DNA of 64,000 bases from Citromicrobium sp. JLT1363 (GTDB taxonomy: Bacteria > Pseudomonadota > Alphaproteobacteria > Sphingomonadales > Sphingomonadaceae): contig NZ_AEUE01000001.1 in assembly GCF_000186705.1 (NCBI RefSeq), positions 310,001 through 374,000 on the forward strand, written 5' to 3'. Positions 1-8,903 of the stretch are shown here, in pieces. The notes below the pieces were generated by a model. The model ran no database searches, had not been told where the DNA came from, and saw nothing but the letters and a program-made list of their open reading frames with translations. The first letter of the stretch is position 1. Every line of letters starts with the position of its first letter. A program made the position numbers and the translations under genes.

Positions 1-438
1 GTCCTCGCCATAGGTTTCCTGCGCGCGGCCCCAGCCGGGATGGCGCAGCAGGTTGATGCAGATATTGCCCGAGAGCGTGACGCCCAGCGCACGTGCCTCC
101 ACGCCCATCGCCCGGCCGATCCGTTCTTCCAGATCGAGGTCGAAGGTCGCCGCGCGGGCCATCGGCACGGGGAAGCAGGTGGTCGCTTCCTTGTGGCGCA
201 CGCCGCGCGGCCCGTCCGAGAAATAGAGCGGCTCGATCTCCAGCCGCTCGCACCCGCTGCCCGCCGCATAGGCACGCTGGCCGAACTGCCGGTTGTCGAC
301 CTGCGTGAAGTAGTAATGAAATCCGTGGCCGGACATCATGCGGACCTTCTCTTCGAGGGTCAGCTCCTCCAGCAGGCCGTCGATCTCGGCCTCGATCGCC
401 GGATCGGGCTGCGCGGTATTGAAGTCTTCGAAAGGCAT
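1..438 (-). CDS. Glycoside hydrolase family 3 beta-glucosidase-like protein (N-terminal 146 residues; 3' end outside window)
   Basis: The open frame runs from an ATG at 438 to the left edge without a stop, so only the N-terminus is present. It reads MPFEDFNTAQ, then a GH3-type opening helix (LLEELTLEEKVRMMSG), the DGPRGVR motif near residues 80-86 that is typical of the GH3 substrate pocket, and a WGRAQETYGED stretch matching the family's WGRxxExxGEDP block. GH3 enzymes release terminal beta-linked (sometimes alpha-linked) sugars. No signal peptide is seen, so cytoplasmic action on imported oligosaccharide is likely. It begins 6 nt after the stop of the sugar symporter gene at 445-1833 and must be co-transcribed with it. 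The substrate cannot be told from this fragment. Confidence 0.85.
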   Translation of the reverse strand, partial: MPFEDFNTAQPDPAIEAEIDGLLEELTLEEKVRMMSGHGFHYYFTQVDNRQFGQRAYAAGSGCERLEIEPLYFSDGPRGVRHKEATTCFPVPMARAATFDLDLEERIGRAMGVEARALGVTLSGNICINLLRHPGWGRAQETYGED

Positions 439-444
439 TCGGTA

Positions 445-1833
445 TCAGGTCCCTTGATTGCGTGGCTGGCGGTCCGCGATGTCGCGCACGATCTGGCCGT
501 GCAGGACGCGATCCAGCGGGAATTTGATGACGAGGGGCAGGCAGATCAGCCCGGTGGCGAGCGGCACGAGCGAGACGAGCGCCTTGATCCCGAACAGCGC
601 AGTGGCCGTCTGCGGCTGGTTGGCAATGTAACCGAAGGCGTCGAGCAGCAGACCCGCCATCAGCGTTGCGAAGCCGAGCGACAGCTTTTGCGCGAAGGAC
701 ACAGCGCCGAAGATGATCGCGTCTATCCTGACGCCGGTTTTCCATTCGCCGAATTCGACCGTGTCGGGGATGATCGCCCAGATGCTGAAATAGTGGGCCG
801 CCCCGCCGATCGCGCCAAGCACGAAGAGCGGCGTCACCACCCCGACCTGCTGCACCGGATTGATGAACAGCAGGAATGTGCTGCAGATCGAGATGACGGT
901 GCCGGCCAGCCAGACCCGGCGCTTGCCGAACCTCTGCGCAAGCACACCCCAAAGCGGCACGAAGATCATCAGCGAGACCGCCACGCTGACCAGCACCAGA
1001 CCGGTCATATCCTCCGCATCGAGGTTGTACTTGAGGTAATAGAGGACACCCTTGTTGGCGACCGTCATGCCCGACATGCCGACGACGATGATCGCAAAGG
1101 CATAGAGGAAAGCAGAATTGCCGCGCAGGCCCGCAAACGTCTGCTTCAGCGAGGGGTGGCGGGGCGCCTCGAGCGGTCGGGCGGGTTCTCGGACCACCGT
1201 GCCGCACAGCAGGATCGCCACCAGCCCGAGCCCGGCGTAGATCATCGCGATCCGCTCGAACCCGAGCGCGAGATCGCCTGCCCCCAGCGCATCGGCACCG
1301 GCCCGGGTGAGTCCGGCAACCACCACGCCCGCGGCGGTGGCGAAGACCATCCGGTGCACCGCCAGCCTGCTGCGTTCGTCCGCATCGCTGGTCATGCTGG
1401 CGGAGAGCGAGCTGTAGGGAACGCTAACCACGGTGTAGCAGGTGCGAAACAGCAGCTGCGATCCGAAGGCGTAAGCCACCATCGCGCCCACGCCCGCTTC
1501 CGGAATGCTGAACATCAGCCAGAAGGAAATGCCCAGCGGCAGCGCGCCGAGCAGCAGGTAGGGCCGGAATTTCCCGAGCCTGCTGTTGGTCCGGCCGATC
1601 AGATACCCCGCCACCGGATCGGTCACCGCATCCCACAGCATCGCGCCGAAGATGATCGTGCCGGAAGCGATATTCGATAGCCCGATAACATCGGTATAAA
1701 AGAACATGGCGAACAGGTTCGTCGTGTTCCAGAATATATTGATCCCGAAATCGCCGACGCCAAATCCCAGTCGCCTGAAAAATCCGAGCCGTGAAGACGC
1801 CTCGTCCCTGGCGGCATATAATGCCTGATCCAT
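445..1833 (-). CDS. GPH-family (MelB-like) sugar:cation symporter
   Basis: A 462-residue, roughly 12-helix inner-membrane transporter. The N-terminal part carries hallmarks of the glycoside-pentoside-hexuronide family: a WDAVTDP motif (Asp68 and Asp72, in the position of the cation-binding aspartates of MelB) followed by a GRTNSRLGKFRP loop. These carriers move a sugar or glycoside with Na+ or H+. I chose the ATG at 1833 because a good GGGAGAG ribosome site lies just upstream and the length then fits the family. The open frame continues upstream to 1953, but those residues look non-genuine. It is the first gene of a minus-strand pair with the GH3 gene and is divergent from the GH106/TonB-receptor genes, so it probably imports the sugars those proteins release. 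Confidence 0.9.
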   Translation of the reverse strand: MDQALYAARDEASSRLGFFRRLGFGVGDFGINIFWNTTNLFAMFFYTDVIGLSNIASGTIIFGAMLWDAVTDPVAGYLIGRTNSRLGKFRPYLLLGALPLGISFWLMFSIPEAGVGAMVAYAFGSQLLFRTCYTVVSVPYSSLSASMTSDADERSRLAVHRMVFATAAGVVVAGLTRAGADALGAGDLALGFERIAMIYAGLGLVAILLCGTVVREPARPLEAPRHPSLKQTFAGLRGNSAFLYAFAIIVVGMSGMTVANKGVLYYLKYNLDAEDMTGLVLVSVAVSLMIFVPLWGVLAQRFGKRRVWLAGTVISICSTFLLFINPVQQVGVVTPLFVLGAIGGAAHYFSIWAIIPDTVEFGEWKTGVRIDAIIFGAVSFAQKLSLGFATLMAGLLLDAFGYIANQPQTATALFGIKALVSLVPLATGLICLPLVIKFPLDRVLHGQIVRDIADRQPRNQGT

Positions 1834-1919
1834 ATCTCTCCCTTCGGGCGTCTCCAGACTCCATTTAAGAGCCCGGCGCTCCGACAATTCATGGGAAGAG
1901 GGCCGCAACGCCGTCTCCC

Positions 1920-1933
1920 TGAAAATTTTTTCA
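1920..1933. promoter_or_regulatory. Inverted repeat in divergent promoter region (candidate operator)
   Basis: TGAAAA-TT-TTTTCA is a perfect 6-bp inverted repeat in an A/T-rich patch of the 237-nt region between the divergent symporter (start 1833) and GH106 (start 2071) genes. It is placed to affect both transcripts. No regulator gene lies in the visible part of the locus, so the factor is unknown. Confidence 0.35.
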
Positions 1934-2070
1934 CATGACGACTGGCGCGCCAAGGTGGCCGGAGCTATAGGTTCAAAACCATCCAGTTGGAAGGAAAAAA
2001 TTCAAGGGCTCGCAAGCCGACTGATTTCATTACGAAAATCAGCGACTTGCAGGGAGAGGTGACGGAAGCG

Positions 2071-5000
2071 ATGGCTGTTGCAAGCCAATCTGAAGACGAG
2101 TCGCATGACGCAGCGCGCGCACCGCGCTGGCGCGTCTGGGCAATTCGCATCGTCCTTGCACTGCTCGTCCTTGCTGCGCTTTTGGCGGTCCTCGGCTTCG
2201 TCTGGCTGCGCTCCGACCTCCTCGACCGAATGGACCCGCCAGCGGCTTCCGCCCGACCGCCGCTTGCATCATATGCAGAGAATGCGCCCCGTACCGGCAC
2301 GCCGCCGGACCTGTCGCGCACGCTGGGCACACTCGACGCCGCGACGCTCCTGAAGCCGCCTGCCCGCGTACGCCCGTGGACGCGCTGGTGGTGGCCGGGG
2401 GCGGATGTGAACCCGCAAGCCGCCTGCAAGCAGTTGCGCGCCCTGAAGGCGCAGGGCTTTGCCGGGGTGGAGATACAGCCCTTCACCGCCGACCTCGCGA
2501 CGGTCGAAGACCCCGCCTGGCGCAACCGCATACGCGACACCGGATCGGCCGAATATCACCGCACGCTGCGCAAGGTTCTCGATTGCGCCGGGGATGCCGG
2601 CATGCAGGTCGATCTCACGCATTTGAGCGGATGGCCGGCGGGTGGACCGCAGGTCTCTGCGAGCGAGGGATTGAAGGAACTCGCCTTCTCGGAAGTGCAG
2701 GTGGATGGCGGAGACGACCTCGACATCGCAGTCCCTCTGCCATCGCCCGGCTTCAACGATTACCTGCTGGCCTTTGCGGAGCGCGATTTCGGCGAAGACC
2801 TGAGCAATTTTCTGCCACAGCTCGCGCAGCTGAAGGCGGTGGTCGCTGCGCCCGTGGTGGAGGGCGAGCGCGCCTTCAACGTGCTCGACGTCACCGATAC
2901 GATCACGCTCGACGCCGAAAAGGTCATCGACCTGTCAGACAAGGTCGAGGACGGTCGGCTTGTCTGGACCGCGCCGGATGGCCGCTGGCAGATCGTGTTC
3001 GTCTACGTCATGCCCTCGGGCGAGGCACCGACCCTCACGGCGACACGCACCCCCGGTTTCGTGATCGACCATGCGGACGCCCCGGTGCTGCGCGCGCATT
3101 ACGATTACGCCTTCGGATCGCGCACAGGGCTCTCACCCTATTATGGCGAGGCGCTGCGCGGCATTTTCAACGACAGCCTCGAGTTCAAGGTCGACCGGCT
3201 GGCTGCGAGCGATATCCTGCCCGAGTTCGCCAAGCGGCGCGGCTATTCGCTGACGCCCTACCTGCCCGCCGTATTTCAGGATTTTCAGGACAACTACTTC
3301 GTTCGCGAAGTGGGGCGGCGCTCGGCTGCTCCCGCATTCCGACTGACCGAAAACGACGAGCGCCTCCGTTACGATTATGCGCTGACCATGTCGGACCTGA
3401 TGCGCGAGCGGTTCGTCGAGACCAGCGCACAGTGGGCCAATGCACGCGGGATGCTCTCACGCGGGCAGAGCTATGGCACCGATGTCGATACGATCCGGGC
3501 GCTGGGCGCGAACGATATTCCCGAGACGGAGCAGCTTTATGGCGGAGGCAGCCCGCTGTTCCTCAAGCTCGCGGGCGCGGCGGGGCTCCTGTACGACCGG
3601 CCCGTCGTCTCGGCGGAATCCTTCGTCTGGGCCAAAAGGGCCAACGCGATCACCCCGGCGCAGATCAAGGCGGCGGCGGACAAGGCATATCTCGCCGGCG
3701 TCAACGCGCTCGTGTGGCACGGCATTCCCTATGAATACACGCAAGGGCGCAATGGCGAGGCGCTTTCGCGCGAGTTTGGCCCGGCAGGCTGGTACCCGTT
3801 CACCGACGCGGCGGGCGGCTTCATCTTCTCCGGCAATTACGGGCGTGGAAGTTCTATCTGGTCTGCCCAGCCCGATCTGACCGGCTACATGGCGCGGGTC
3901 CAGAACCTGCTGCAGGCGGGCGAGGCGCAGGCCGATGTGCTGGTCTACTACCCCTTCCTCGGCTTCCCGCTGGAGATCGAGGATTCGGCGGCAGCGCGCG
4001 AGGACTTCCTGTTTGCAGGTGCGATGAGCGCCGAAGACCTGTTCGATCCGTCCGAACCGCTCTCGCTGCCCTTCGCCAGCTTCCCGGAAAAGCAAACCGA
4101 CCCGCGGCTCGCCTGGATCGAGCGCGTGCTTCCCGCGCTGCGCGCGCTGGACAGGGCGGGCATCACCTGGACCTGGGCCAATGATCACGCGCTGCAATCT
4201 GCCGATCCGAGGGGCGGCGATGCGGCGGTGCTGGTCGCAGACGCACCACACATGCAGCCACAGACCGCCCGGGCCCTGCGCGCGGCAGCGCAGGATGGGC
4301 GCAAGGTCATCGTCTATGGCGATCCGCCCACGCGTCAGCCGGGGTTCAAGGATTTTGCGCGCAATGATCGCATCGTGGCGGGCGCCATGCGCGCAGTAGC
4401 GCAAGGGCATGCCGCCGCAACGCCCAAGGACCTGCTAAAGCAGATCGCACCGTCCGTCAGCATCGTATCGCAGGGCGATGTGCGCCGGATTACGCGCGAT
4501 CTGGGGCGGGGCCGAATCGCGCACTTCCTCGCCAACCAGTCCACCACGCCGCAAGTTGCCAAGCTGCGCATGCGTGGCGCGGCGGGTGAAACCGTGACGC
4601 TGTTCGATCCGCTCGGCGGGAAAATCTGGTCGGCTATCGCCAACGAGCAGGGCGTCGTTGCGCTCAAACTTGGGCGGCTGGAATCGGTCTTCGTGATCCG
4701 TGGCGCGGATCCCATCGCCCAAACGTCCCAATGTGTTCCGGGCAACCAGCAATGGACCGCCCGCAAGCCGGAGCAATGGCGGGTCGCGGCAGGCGGCAGC
4801 TCGATGAAGGTCGCAGGGCCGCTGAAAGACCTGCGCCAGAGCAGGGCCTTCGCCGATGCCGCCGGGCCGGTGCGCTATCGCACCACGATCACGCTTGCCG
4901 CTGCGTCCGCGGGCCGTTGCGCCATGCTCGACCTCCAGCGCATCGAAGGAGCCGCGCGGGTAAGCGTCAACGGAAAGCCCGTGCCGCACTTCGTGCTGCC

Positions 5001-5220
5001 GCCCTTCCGCGTCGACCTCACCGGCAGGCTGCGGCGCGGCGCGAACACCATCGAGATCGAACTGGTCCCGCCGCTGCGCAACGCAATGGCTGCGAAGCAG
5101 GAGGGCGACGGGCTGATCGATGACGCCGCCGCGCTCTTCGTTCCGGTCGGCATCATCGGGGAACCGCGCCTGCTGATCGGCGCGCGGGATGGCCCTGGCA
5201 GGCGACGTTCGAGGGATTGA
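2071..5220 (+). CDS. GH106-type alpha-L-rhamnosidase-like glycoside hydrolase, membrane-anchored
   Basis: A 1049-residue protein with one hydrophobic segment at about residues 24-46, preceded by basic residues. It is probably anchored in the inner membrane with a periplasmic catalytic part. The catalytic region opens with RPWTRWWWPG (about 101-110) and GFAGVEIQPF, a pattern typical of GH106 rhamnosidases. Further conserved-looking blocks are the stretch around GQSYGTDVDT, PVVSAESFVWA, and a C-terminal beta-sandwich with a RVSVNGKPV stretch like those of carbohydrate-binding jelly rolls. The ATG at 2071 has AGGGAGAGG upstream at a loose spacing. A TTG at 1987 in the same frame is less convincing. 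The TonB-receptor gene follows 77 nt later. A rhamnose-bearing glycan is the likely substrate; this is family inference. Confidence 0.83.
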   Translation: MAVASQSEDESHDAARAPRWRVWAIRIVLALLVLAALLAVLGFVWLRSDLLDRMDPPAASARPPLASYAENAPRTGTPPDLSRTLGTLDAATLLKPPARVRPWTRWWWPGADVNPQAACKQLRALKAQGFAGVEIQPFTADLATVEDPAWRNRIRDTGSAEYHRTLRKVLDCAGDAGMQVDLTHLSGWPAGGPQVSASEGLKELAFSEVQVDGGDDLDIAVPLPSPGFNDYLLAFAERDFGEDLSNFLPQLAQLKAVVAAPVVEGERAFNVLDVTDTITLDAEKVIDLSDKVEDGRLVWTAPDGRWQIVFVYVMPSGEAPTLTATRTPGFVIDHADAPVLRAHYDYAFGSRTGLSPYYGEALRGIFNDSLEFKVDRLAASDILPEFAKRRGYSLTPYLPAVFQDFQDNYFVREVGRRSAAPAFRLTENDERLRYDYALTMSDLMRERFVETSAQWANARGMLSRGQSYGTDVDTIRALGANDIPETEQLYGGGSPLFLKLAGAAGLLYDRPVVSAESFVWAKRANAITPAQIKAAADKAYLAGVNALVWHGIPYEYTQGRNGEALSREFGPAGWYPFTDAAGGFIFSGNYGRGSSIWSAQPDLTGYMARVQNLLQAGEAQADVLVYYPFLGFPLEIEDSAAAREDFLFAGAMSAEDLFDPSEPLSLPFASFPEKQTDPRLAWIERVLPALRALDRAGITWTWANDHALQSADPRGGDAAVLVADAPHMQPQTARALRAAAQDGRKVIVYGDPPTRQPGFKDFARNDRIVAGAMRAVAQGHAAATPKDLLKQIAPSVSIVSQGDVRRITRDLGRGRIAHFLANQSTTPQVAKLRMRGAAGETVTLFDPLGGKIWSAIANEQGVVALKLGRLESVFVIRGADPIAQTSQCVPGNQQWTARKPEQWRVAAGGSSMKVAGPLKDLRQSRAFADAAGPVRYRTTITLAAASAGRCAMLDLQRIEGAARVSVNGKPVPHFVLPPFRVDLTGRLRRGANTIEIELVPPLRNAMAAKQEGDGLIDDAAALFVPVGIIGEPRLLIGARDGPGRRRSRD

Positions 5221-5264
5221 ACTGCGGGCTGCGCCGCGGCGCCTTGCCCGGAGACAAAATAACA

Positions 5265-5282
5265 CCGGCTGACAAAAGCCGG
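5265..5282 (+). other. Short stem-loop between GH106 gene and TonB receptor gene
   Basis: CCGGCT at 5265-5270 pairs with AGCCGG at 5277-5282 across a 6-nt A-rich loop. It ends 4 nt before the GGGAGAG ribosome site of the receptor gene. No T run follows, so it is not a terminator. It may shape translation or mRNA stability. Confidence 0.35.
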
Positions 5283-5297
5283 ATTTGGGAGAGTGAA

Positions 5298-7940
5298 ATG
5301 AAAGTCCAAGCAGCATTCTACGTGTCGTCGGCGGCCATCGCCCTGATCGCGCAACCTGCCTTCGCGCAGACCGAGCCGCTCGATGAAGAGGTCGTGGAAG
5401 ACACCACGATTATCGTCACCGGCACCTCGATCAGGGGTGTGGCGCCCGTGGGCACCAATGTGCTGACCGTGGACGAGGAGAGCATCGCCGCCAGCGGCGC
5501 GACCGACACCAACGACATCCTCGCCTCGGTTCCGCAGGTGGCCTCGGCGTTCAACACCGTTCCCACCGTCCCTTCGCTGGGCGCGGCCATCACCTCGGTC
5601 ACGCCCGCGCTGCGCAAGATCGGCGGCAGCAGTTCGGGGGGCACGACGCTCGTACTGCTCAATGGCCACCGTGGCCCCGGCGTAGGCGTGCTGGGCACGC
5701 CGTTCGATCCCGGCACCATTCCCGTCGCCGCGGTGGAGCGGGTCGAGGTGGTGCTCGACGGCGGGTCCTCGGTCTATGGGTCCGATGCCGTGGGCGGCGT
5801 GATCAATTTCATCACCCGCAGCAGCTTCGACGGGGTGCAGGTGTCGGGCGGGTACGGTTTCGCCGACGATTACCAGCAATATGATGCCAACCTGATCGCC
5901 GGGAAGACCTGGGAGGGCGGATCAGCCTACATCGCCTATTCGCATTCGTGGAACGACGCGCTGTTCGGTCGCGACCGCGACTATGTGCAGCAGATCAGCG
6001 CCAATACCGGCGGCTGTGCGCCGGGGACCGTCTCGATCGATCGCGGCGGCGTGGTGACCACCTACGCGCTGCCAGACCGCACGCCGGGCACGATCTCGCA
6101 GTGCGACAACACGGACAATGGGGCCTTCCTGCCCGAAGAGACGCTGCATTCGGTGTTGGGCAATGTCGATGTCGATCTGGGCCCGGGCGTCGCCTTCGAC
6201 CTGGAGGTGCTCTATTCCAGTCGCACGACGCGCCAGACCTACGATCTGAACGGCGCAGGCGGATCGGCCAACTTCGCACAGTCGGGCATCATCACCGCAG
6301 CGAATCCCTACTACCAGCCGATCGCGCCCGATCCGCTGTTCCAGACCGTGAACTTCTCCTACGCGGGCGTCTTCAACGACAAGGGGCAGGTGGATCTGGA
6401 CCTGTTCAATATCGCGCCCACCTTCACATTCGATCTGGGGGGCGGCTTCGAAGCGCGCGCGCTGCTGAGCTATGGCGAGACGCGGACCGAGTCCAACTCG
6501 CCATCGATCAACGCCGTCGCGCAGGAAGCCGCGCTGGCGGGCACCACCTTCGATACAGCACTCAATCCCTACGATCCGGGATCGAGCGACCCGGCGGTTC
6601 TCGCCGGCATCTACCAGAATTTCTACGGGCTGGCGGACCGCAGGCAGGCGATTGGCCGGCTGATCGTGGACGGCCCGCTGTTCGCGCTGCCGGGCGGAGA
6701 CCTGCGCGTGGCGGCCGGGCTCGAAGGCATGCAGCAGCACATTGATGCGCGGTTCGGCAACGTGGCCGTCGGGGCGGAGAATACCGCCCCGCGCGCCGCG
6801 GGAGAGCGCGATGTCGTCTCGGCATTCGGCGAATTCGTCGCGCCGCTGTTCGGAGGTGCCAACGCCATGCCGGGGCTGCGGGAGCTGACCCTTTCCGCCT
6901 CCGTCCGCCACGACGATTACAGCGATTTCGGCAGCACCACGAACCCGAAGGTCGGCTTTGCGTACAGCCCGTTCGATGGGCTCAAGTTCCGGGGCAGCTA
7001 CGGCACGTCGTTCAATGCGCCCAGCCTTGGCGACACGACCGGCGCGCCCGATTCGCGTGCGCAGATCATCCAGTTCAGCCCGTTCCGCGATCCCGCCGAC
7101 CCGGAGATTCCCAACCTCCTGCGGCCCACCGTGATCCTGGCCGGGGGCAATCCCGACCTCGGTCCGCAGAAGGCTGAAACCTGGTCGCTCGGCGCCGAGG
7201 TGGAGCTGGGGGCGCTGCGCGCCTCGGGGACCTACTACAACATCGATTTCGAGGATCAGATCGCGATCGTTCCGTTCACGACGCCGGCGGTCTTCACCGG
7301 CCTGTATTCCTCTTTCGTGACGCGCAATCCCACGCTCGCGCAGCTGACCGCCGCGGTCGGTGATCTGCCGCTGGACGGCGCCTCATCGCTTGCCGCGCTC
7401 TATGCCGGGCCCTTTGGCGGCCCCTACGTTCTGTTCGATGCGCGCCGCCAGAACCTGGGGCGGGTCAAGGTCGACGGCATCGATTTCGCCGCCAATTTCG
7501 AGCAATCGCTGGGCAATGTCGGTGTCGACCTGGGTGTGACCGGCACCTATCTGCTCAATCGCAAGGTCGCCGCGCTCGCCGGACAGGCGCTGGTCGATGC
7601 GGTGGATCAGGAGAGCCGTCTGAACCTGCTCGCCTATGTCGGGCTGGGAACGCGAACGCTGCAGGGCCGGGTGGAGCTCAACCACAAGAGCGGGATCGAA
7701 CTGGCCCTTCCGCTCACCGCCAATGGCGTGACGCAGACCGAGGTGGACGGCTTCACCACCGTCGATCTGTTTGCCGCGTACACTCTCGGGTCGTTTGCGG
7801 GCGGGCGCGATGCGCGCCTGACGCTCAATATCGACAACGTCTTCGATGCCGAACCGCCGTTCTACAACGCGGACCCGGGCTACACCAATGGCTCCACCCG
7901 GGGTCGGCTGGTGCAGATCGGGCTGAGCTTCGGCTTCTGA
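5298..7940 (+). CDS. TonB-dependent outer-membrane receptor (glycan locus)
   Basis: An 880-residue receptor. The signal peptide is about residues 1-23 with an AFA/Q cleavage site. A TonB-box-like TIIVTG follows at about 37-42, then a plug domain with the VERVEVVLDGGSSVYGSDAVGGVINF signature split over residues of the plug core, and a 22-strand barrel ending in the aromatic GLSFGF. Receptors of this type use TonB-ExbBD energy to import oligosaccharides, siderophores or peptides. Here the neighbours (GH106, GH3, sugar symporter, esterase) argue for an oligosaccharide. The ATG at 5298 has GGGAGAG 5 nt upstream. The esterase gene follows after 32 nt, so the three plus-strand genes are probably one transcript. 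Confidence 0.93.
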   Translation: MKVQAAFYVSSAAIALIAQPAFAQTEPLDEEVVEDTTIIVTGTSIRGVAPVGTNVLTVDEESIAASGATDTNDILASVPQVASAFNTVPTVPSLGAAITSVTPALRKIGGSSSGGTTLVLLNGHRGPGVGVLGTPFDPGTIPVAAVERVEVVLDGGSSVYGSDAVGGVINFITRSSFDGVQVSGGYGFADDYQQYDANLIAGKTWEGGSAYIAYSHSWNDALFGRDRDYVQQISANTGGCAPGTVSIDRGGVVTTYALPDRTPGTISQCDNTDNGAFLPEETLHSVLGNVDVDLGPGVAFDLEVLYSSRTTRQTYDLNGAGGSANFAQSGIITAANPYYQPIAPDPLFQTVNFSYAGVFNDKGQVDLDLFNIAPTFTFDLGGGFEARALLSYGETRTESNSPSINAVAQEAALAGTTFDTALNPYDPGSSDPAVLAGIYQNFYGLADRRQAIGRLIVDGPLFALPGGDLRVAAGLEGMQQHIDARFGNVAVGAENTAPRAAGERDVVSAFGEFVAPLFGGANAMPGLRELTLSASVRHDDYSDFGSTTNPKVGFAYSPFDGLKFRGSYGTSFNAPSLGDTTGAPDSRAQIIQFSPFRDPADPEIPNLLRPTVILAGGNPDLGPQKAETWSLGAEVELGALRASGTYYNIDFEDQIAIVPFTTPAVFTGLYSSFVTRNPTLAQLTAAVGDLPLDGASSLAALYAGPFGGPYVLFDARRQNLGRVKVDGIDFAANFEQSLGNVGVDLGVTGTYLLNRKVAALAGQALVDAVDQESRLNLLAYVGLGTRTLQGRVELNHKSGIELALPLTANGVTQTEVDGFTTVDLFAAYTLGSFAGGRDARLTLNIDNVFDAEPPFYNADPGYTNGSTRGRLVQIGLSFGF

Positions 7941-7972
7941 ACCGGGAGGGCACTCTTGCAGGGCAGGTCGTC

Positions 7973-8875
7973 ATGAAAATCGCGAACCACAAGTGGAAGT
8001 TGACCGTGGCTGGGTTGACCGCCCTTGTCCTGGCGGCCTGCTCTGCTCCCATTCCGGGCTTCGAGCGGATGGAGCGCCCGGAATTCGCCGCCGCCATCCC
8101 CCTGCCGTCGGGGGAAGACGCCGGGGAAGACGAGCAATGGTATCGGACCAAGGACAATCTGGTCGTCCGCAACGTCCGCCAGCCGGAACTGATCGCCTTC
8201 CTGCCCGAGCCCGAAAAGGCAACGGGCGCGGCGGTGCTCGTCCTGCCCGGCGGGGCGTTCCAGATTCTGTCCATGTCCACCGAGGGGACCGAGGTGGCCG
8301 AGCTTCTGGCCGATCGGGGAATCGCGGCCTTCGTGCTCAAGTACCGGCTGAACGAGACGCCGGGCAACGATCTGCTGTTCGCGGCGAAGATGGCGGGAAT
8401 GCTGTCCAGCATTGGCGATGGCGCACCGATAGAAGTGAGCGAGCCCAGGGCCACCGCCGATGCGCTGGCGGCGTTGCGGTTGCTCGACGAAGACGCCGAG
8501 AGGTGGTCTCTGGACCGCGCGCGGATCGGCATGATCGGTTTTTCGGCGGGCGCGATGACTGCGCTGAATGTGGTGGAGGAAGGCAAGCCATGGGGGCCGG
8601 ACTTCCTCGGTTACATCTATGGTCCGATGGATGCCGCGGTGACCGCGGATACCCTGCCTCCGATGCTGGCCGCCATCGCGCGCGACGACGAGCTGATCCA
8701 CGATCGCACCTTCTCTCTCCCGCAGAGCTGGCGTGAGAAGGGCGGCGAGGCGGAACTGCTTGTCTACGAGGACGGCGGCCACGGCTTCGGGCTGGGGAAG
8801 ACGGGCACCGACAGCGCGCGCTTCGAGGAAGACCTGCTGCAATGGCTGTCCCTGCAGGTCGCCCCTGCCGAATAG
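7973..8875 (+). CDS. Alpha/beta-hydrolase lipoprotein, probable carbohydrate esterase
   Basis: A 300-residue protein with a lipoprotein signal (lipobox LAAC, lipidated Cys23) and an alpha/beta-hydrolase fold. The nucleophile elbow is GFSAG with Ser191, an HGFG stretch supplies the probable catalytic His270, and LVLPGG is a likely oxyanion-hole segment. It resembles the BD-FAE/acetyl-xylan-esterase-like lipases common in glycan loci, which remove acetyl or similar side groups from plant or algal polysaccharide. It is anchored to a membrane facing the periplasm and is the last gene of the GH106-receptor-esterase run. The ester bond attacked is not evident from the sequence. Confidence 0.83.
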   Translation: MKIANHKWKLTVAGLTALVLAACSAPIPGFERMERPEFAAAIPLPSGEDAGEDEQWYRTKDNLVVRNVRQPELIAFLPEPEKATGAAVLVLPGGAFQILSMSTEGTEVAELLADRGIAAFVLKYRLNETPGNDLLFAAKMAGMLSSIGDGAPIEVSEPRATADALAALRLLDEDAERWSLDRARIGMIGFSAGAMTALNVVEEGKPWGPDFLGYIYGPMDAAVTADTLPPMLAAIARDDELIHDRTFSLPQSWREKGGEAELLVYEDGGHGFGLGKTGTDSARFEEDLLQWLSLQVAPAE

Positions 8876-8903
8876 CGAGGCCGGGAAGGGCCGCGTGCGG
8901 GGT

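Noticed and set aside
40-1680. A long plus-strand frame over the GH3 and symporter genes
   Set aside because: Arg-, His- and Asp-rich with no recognisable fold, while the minus strand encodes a clear GPH transporter and GH3 start.
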